Part shown: positions 12,350 through 14,595 of the stretch, piece after piece | Numbering within the stretch: position 1 is the stretch's first letter | How the letters are laid out: every line of letters starts with the position of its first letter | Source of the DNA: JBAZJI01 sp964596325 | GTDB taxonomy: Bacteria > Patescibacteriota > Minisyncoccia > Minisyncoccales > JAGOPM01 | Assembly (NCBI GenBank): GCA_964596325.1 | Contig: CAZQSQ010000022.1 | Location: forward strand, 1 to 14,595 | DNA length: 14,595 nt | Direction: 5' to 3' | Notes under the pieces: model-generated | Databases searched by the model: none | What the model was told of the DNA's origin: nothing | What the model saw: the letters and a program-made list of their open reading frames with translations, nothing else | Program-made: the position numbers and the translations under genes

Positions 12350-13597
12350 TCACTGCATTAAATAATATTTTTCTTGTTCGGAGGTCAGGCGATCCAAGTC
12401 AAGGCCCAAAGTTTTGATTTTCAACCAGGCAACGCTTTGGTCGATTTCTGTTGATACATCAATGACGCCGGGCTTAAGGGTATGTCTGGTCTTGGCCAAA
12501 TATTCGGCACAAAGAGTTTGAATCGCAAAGGACATATCCATAATCTCTGCGGCATGCCCATCGCCACCGGCCAAATTAACCAACCTTCCCTCTGCCAACA
12601 AATCCAAACAGTTACCATTGGGCAGCTCGTATCTTTGCACGCCGTCTCTCAACTGATAACTATTGCGCGCCATAACTTTAAGACCCGCCACATCCACTTC
12701 CACATCAAAGTGCCCGGCATTAGCCAAGATGGCACCATTTTTCATCTTGATGAAATGGCGACCATTTATTACTGAAATATTCCCGGTAACAGTCACAAAA
12801 AAGTCGCCGAATTGGCAAGCTTCAGACATGGGCATTGCTTCAAAACCATCGTTAATAGCCTCAAGCGCCTTAACCGGATTAATCTCGGTCACAATAACTC
12901 GGCTTGCACCCCAACCTTTAGCATAGCGCGCTACGCCCTTGCCACACCAACCATAACCAGCCACAACAACCACTTTGCCTGAAATTTGCAAATTGGTTAG
13001 CTTGCTTATGGCCGTCCAAGTGCTCTGGCCAGTGCCATAACGGTTGTCAAAAAAATGTTTGCACTGCGCATCATTGGCTGAAATCATCGGAAGAAGCAGT
13101 TTGCCGTCTTTTTCCCATTTTTTCAAACGGTTGATACCTGTCGTCGTTTCTTCGGAGCCGCCAAACATTTCCGGAATGTGGCTGCGATATTCCTTGTGCA
13201 ATAGATCGGTCAAATCGCCACCATCGTCAATGATGATATGCGGCTGAGAATCGAGCAAATCATGCAAATATTGCCAATACTGCACCTCGGAACAATTATG
13301 CTTGGCAAAAACTTCTACTCCCCTTTCTTTCAGGGCCATCACGGCATCATCCTGGGTTGAAAGAGCATTGCTGCCAGCCAAAAAAACTTGAGCTCCGCCG
13401 GCTTTAAGCGTTAGGCATAACCGACAAGTTTTGGGCTCAGCATGTATGCAAACAGCAATCCGCAAACCCGCAAAAGGCTTCTCTTCGACAAAACGCTTTT
13501 CAATCGCGTCCAAAAGCGGCATATGGGCCTTATCTTCAACCCAGGCCAACTTACGACAGCCCAAGGCCAGTTGCCTTTCGTATTCACTATTATCCAT
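12350..13597 (-). CDS. ahcY: S-adenosyl-L-homocysteine hydrolase
   Basis: Converts S-adenosylhomocysteine, the inhibitory by-product of SAM-dependent methylation, to adenosine and homocysteine with bound NAD. The 415-residue protein is the short type, lacking the roughly 40-residue insert of many other SAH hydrolases. Visible motifs are IDDGGDLTDLLH, EETTTGINR, NRYGTGQST, the NAD-binding GYGWCGKG (about residue 214), NAGHFDVEVD, LLAEGRLVNLAGGDGH and AEIMDMSFA near the end. A GTG at 13603 falls inside the Shine-Dalgarno, so ATG 13597, 5 nt after AGGAGG, is the start. It is a single-gene unit with its own promoter (13633-13661) and terminator. Neither metK nor a homocysteine methylase is in the window, so the fate of homocysteine here is unknown. 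Confidence 0.97.
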   Translation of the reverse strand: MDNSEYERQLALGCRKLAWVEDKAHMPLLDAIEKRFVEEKPFAGLRIAVCIHAEPKTCRLCLTLKAGGAQVFLAGSNALSTQDDAVMALKERGVEVFAKHNCSEVQYWQYLHDLLDSQPHIIIDDGGDLTDLLHKEYRSHIPEMFGGSEETTTGINRLKKWEKDGKLLLPMISANDAQCKHFFDNRYGTGQSTWTAISKLTNLQISGKVVVVAGYGWCGKGVARYAKGWGASRVIVTEINPVKALEAINDGFEAMPMSEACQFGDFFVTVTGNISVINGRHFIKMKNGAILANAGHFDVEVDVAGLKVMARNSYQLRDGVQRYELPNGNCLDLLAEGRLVNLAGGDGHAAEIMDMSFAIQTLCAEYLAKTRHTLKPGVIDVSTEIDQSVAWLKIKTLGLDLDRLTSEQEKYYLMQ

Positions 13598-13600
13598 TAA

Positions 13601-13608
13601 CACCTCCT
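13601..13608 (-). promoter_or_regulatory. Consensus Shine-Dalgarno of ahcY
   Basis: AGGAGGTG on the minus strand ends 3 nt before ATG 13597. It decides the start because an in-frame GTG at 13603 lies within it. Confidence 0.9.
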
Positions 13609-13632
13609 GTTTGTTTTGAATTTTCTCCTTAT

Positions 13633-13661
13633 AAAATAGCGCCGGATAAGCTTTGCGTCAA
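13633..13661 (-). promoter_or_regulatory. Promoter of ahcY
   Basis: TTGACG (13661-13656, five of six) and TATTTT (13638-13633, four of six) are separated by 17 bp on the minus strand. The start would be near 13626, about 30 nt before the ATG. Confidence 0.65.
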
Positions 13662-13672
13662 CCGCTTACCTT

Positions 13673-13882
13673 AAAGCCAAATCCTTCGAGCTTGTCGGCT
13701 TTTTCAAACCAAAAGACGCCCTTGCGAGCGTCTTATTGTTGGTGAATTATTTGGATTCCACCTGCGGATTAAAATCCGCCAGCGGCTATACCATGGTTTA
13801 GGCTTTAGCCTAAAATAAAAAATCAGTTGGCGCGCAGCCAACACTTTGCATGGAAAGCTGCCCGGGTATCGCGGACTTGTTT
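13673..13882. other. Gene-free hairpin-rich block upstream of ahcY
   Basis: This is most of the only stretch over 300 bases without a gene (13598-13966). It holds four tandem hairpins: 13713-13734 (AAGACGC/GCGTCTT, followed by TTTT on the minus strand, so possibly a backup terminator for the RRM gene), 13762-13782 (CTGCGGAT/ATCCGCCAG with one bulge), 13797-13814 (TTTAGGCT/AGCCTAAA) and 13826-13842 (GTTGGC/GCCAAC). A fifth weak stem, AAAGCC/GGCTTT, lies at 13673-13702. The only ORF here (13704-13895, minus) has no start signals or family resemblance. The block could be a run of REP-like palindromes or a structured RNA. Confidence 0.5.
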
Positions 13883-13962
13883 TGTGGTAAATCAAAAGGC
13901 ACCCTCACGGATGCCTTTCAAATTTAGAATTATTGGTTAGCTCTGCGGAGCAAGTCCGCGAT
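13868..13962. repeat. 12-bp perfect inverted repeat enclosing the RRM-gene terminator
   Basis: ATCGCGGACTTG at 13868-13879 and its exact complement at 13951-13962 are 71 bp apart and enclose the terminator at 13894-13918. The right arm can also pair locally (GCGGA 13945-13949 with TCCGC 13955-13959), so two structures would be mutually exclusive. Confidence 0.6.
13894..13918 (-). terminator. Intrinsic terminator of the RRM gene
   Basis: On the minus strand a 10-bp stem with one G-T pair (13918-13909 with 13904-13895) closes a GTGA tetraloop and is followed by TTTTGATTT. It starts about 50 nt after the stop codon at 13967. Confidence 0.85.
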
Positions 13963-13966
13963 TAGC

Positions 13967-14272
13967 TTACCAAGCATTCCTCCTGCCTCCCCTGTCACCT
14001 CCGAAGTCCCTGCGGGGCTTGTCGGTCATAGGGCGGGCCTCATTGACAGTCAACTGTCTGCCGTCCATTTCTTTGCCATTGAACATTTCAATAGCCTTTT
14101 GAGCTTCCTCATCGGTGGACATTTCCACGAATCCGAAACCCTTGGAACGACCAGAGAACTTGTCAGTGATGATGCTGGAAGACTCAACGGTTCCAGCTTG
14201 GGCAAAAGCCTGAGCGAGAGCCTCTTGGGTAGTGCCCCAAGCGAGGTTACCAACATAAAGTTTCTTAGCCAT
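13967..14272 (-). CDS. RNA-binding protein with a single RRM domain
   Basis: A 101-residue protein that is almost wholly one RNA recognition motif. RNP2 is KLYVGNLAW (residues 4-12) and RNP1 is KGFGFVEM (about 44-51), with aromatic residues at the usual base-stacking positions. The tail of about 20 residues is Arg/Gly-rich (RRDFGGDRGGRRNAW), as in bacterial and cyanobacterial glycine-rich RRM proteins, which bind single-stranded RNA and often rise in the cold or under stress. It is transcribed alone from a strong promoter with a long leader of about 125 nt, which suggests leader-based control. There is no clear Shine-Dalgarno before ATG 14272; the leader is A-rich. It is a likely abundant RNA chaperone; the specific targets are unknown. 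Confidence 0.94.
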   Translation of the reverse strand: MAKKLYVGNLAWGTTQEALAQAFAQAGTVESSSIITDKFSGRSKGFGFVEMSTDEEAQKAIEMFNGKEMDGRQLTVNEARPMTDKPRRDFGGDRGGRRNAW

Positions 14273-14397
14273 TTTGTTGTGTTTTATTTACTTTTCGCCG
14301 CAATTAAATCGGCGTCTAGCAAGGTGACCTTCTCTACTTAGCTCTGCATTCGGGAAAACCCCTCAACAAAATGCTAAAAACGAGAATGCTTACTACA
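14273..14397 (-). promoter_or_regulatory. Long 5' leader of the RRM gene
   Basis: About 125 nt separate the predicted start site from the ATG, far longer than other leaders here. It contains a CGCCG/CGGCG stem (14310-14314 with 14296-14300), about 23 nt before the start codon, and a short palindrome AAGGTGACCTT (14321-14331). I cannot match it to a known riboswitch or cold-shock element. Confidence 0.45.
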
Positions 14398-14403
14398 TCT
14401 ATA

Positions 14404-14432
14404 ATGATAGCACACTTTTTCTTAAAAGTCAA
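14404..14432 (-). promoter_or_regulatory. Strong promoter of the RRM gene
   Basis: TTGACT (14432-14427) and TATCAT (14409-14404) lie 17 bp apart on the minus strand, each five of six to consensus, and TGC directly before the -10 makes it an extended -10. Confidence 0.85.
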
Positions 14433-14465
14433 TGGGCGAAAGCCCTTTGTTTACTGGTTCTCAAC

Positions 14466-14494
14466 TTGATTTTTTGCTAAAATTGCAGTACAAA
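14466..14494 (+). promoter_or_regulatory. Possible promoter of tRNA-Ser
   Basis: TTGATT (14466-14471) and TACAAA (14489-14494) are 17 bp apart. Both are imperfect (four of six each), but the start near 14501 would fit a tRNA beginning at 14508. Confidence 0.35.
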
Positions 14495-14507
14495 TATATG
14501 TTAGCTT

Positions 14508-14594
14508 GGAGGGGTGGCTGAGCGGCCGAAAGCAACACACTGCTAATGTGTTAACTGGGCAACCGGTTCGAGGGTTCGAATCCCTCCCCCTCCG
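14508..14594 (+). tRNA. tRNA-Ser (anticodon GCU)
   Basis: A complete class II tRNA. The acceptor stem GGAGGGG pairs with CCCCTCC near the 3' end, leaving discriminator G at 14594, the usual serine identity base. The anticodon stem ACACA/TGTGT (14535-14539, 14547-14551) closes loop CTGCTAA, giving anticodon GCU at 14542-14544, which reads AGC and AGU. The long variable arm ACTGG-GCAA-CCGGT is typical of serine tRNAs, and the T arm is GAGGG-TTCGAAT-CCCTC. The window ends one base later, so an encoded CCA cannot be judged. Confidence 0.97.
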
Positions 14595-14595
14595 C

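Noticed and set aside
13598..13603. GTG 13603 as start of ahcY
   Set aside because: It lies inside the consensus Shine-Dalgarno AGGAGGTG; ATG 13597 is correctly spaced.
13704..13895. 63-codon minus-strand ORF in the hairpin block
   Set aside because: It runs through several hairpins, has no Shine-Dalgarno or promoter and no family resemblance.
14434..14449. Short hairpin GGGC-GAAA-GCCC followed by TTTG on the plus strand
   Set aside because: The stem is only 4 bp and there is no plus-strand gene before it to terminate.
1..14595. CRISPR array, insertion sequence, prophage or toxin-antitoxin pair
   Set aside because: No regularly spaced repeats, no transposase or integrase motifs and no small gene pair of that kind were found on either strand.

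Overview
The window looks like a stretch of a small, streamlined bacterial genome, most likely Candidate Phyla Radiation / Patescibacteria (Parcubacteria-like). This is inferred from three things: the gene mix (archaeal-looking polyamine genes beside a UvrD-type helicase, MscL, an ArfB-type release factor, an AlkD-like protein and an RRM protein), short intergenic spaces, and bacterial sigma-70-type promoters. TAA, TAG and TGA are all used as stops. Two runs of exactly 100 N (6273-6372 and 10544-10643) are assembly gaps of unknown true length; each cuts or hides coding sequence.

Layout. (1) 11-2663, plus strand: a polyamine operon with its own promoter and terminator: deoxyhypusine-synthase homologue, pyruvoyl-dependent arginine decarboxylase, agmatinase. 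It predicts arginine to agmatine to putrescine, with the DHS homologue then acting on a polyamine. (2) 2670-3779, plus: a single unknown 336-residue gene with promoter, strong Shine-Dalgarno, TTG start and terminator. (3) 3778-8194, minus: a UvrD/PcrA-like helicase and, upstream of it, a cluster of a small membrane protein, a UMPH-1-type HAD nucleotidase, an overlapping HD phosphohydrolase and a Cys-rich gene broken by a gap. (4) 8203-8671, plus: a second single-gene unit (130 aa) built like region 2. (5) 8672-10543, minus: AlkD-like protein (N-terminus lost in the gap), small membrane protein, cytidine deaminase, flavodoxin. (6) 10645-12275, minus: inactive-looking DUF4344 metallopeptidase homologue, ArfB-like rescue factor, MscL. 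(7) 12323-13661, minus: S-adenosylhomocysteine hydrolase with full promoter, SD and terminator. (8) About 13670-13966: the only gene-free stretch over 300 bases, packed with hairpins. (9) 13894-14432, minus: an RRM RNA-binding protein with a leader of about 125 nt. (10) 14508-14594, plus: tRNA-Ser(GCU).

Themes. Nucleotide salvage (UMPH-1 nucleotidase, HD hydrolase, cytidine deaminase), polyamine synthesis, SAH recycling and stress or repair functions (helicase, AlkD, ArfB, MscL). The observations most worth a second look are the altered polyamine pocket of the DHS homologue with no eIF5A nearby, the DUF4344 protein with HNIAH in place of HExxH, the two look-alike TTG-start orphan genes, and the hairpin-rich intergenic block. 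No CRISPR array, insertion sequence, prophage or recognisable defence system was seen.
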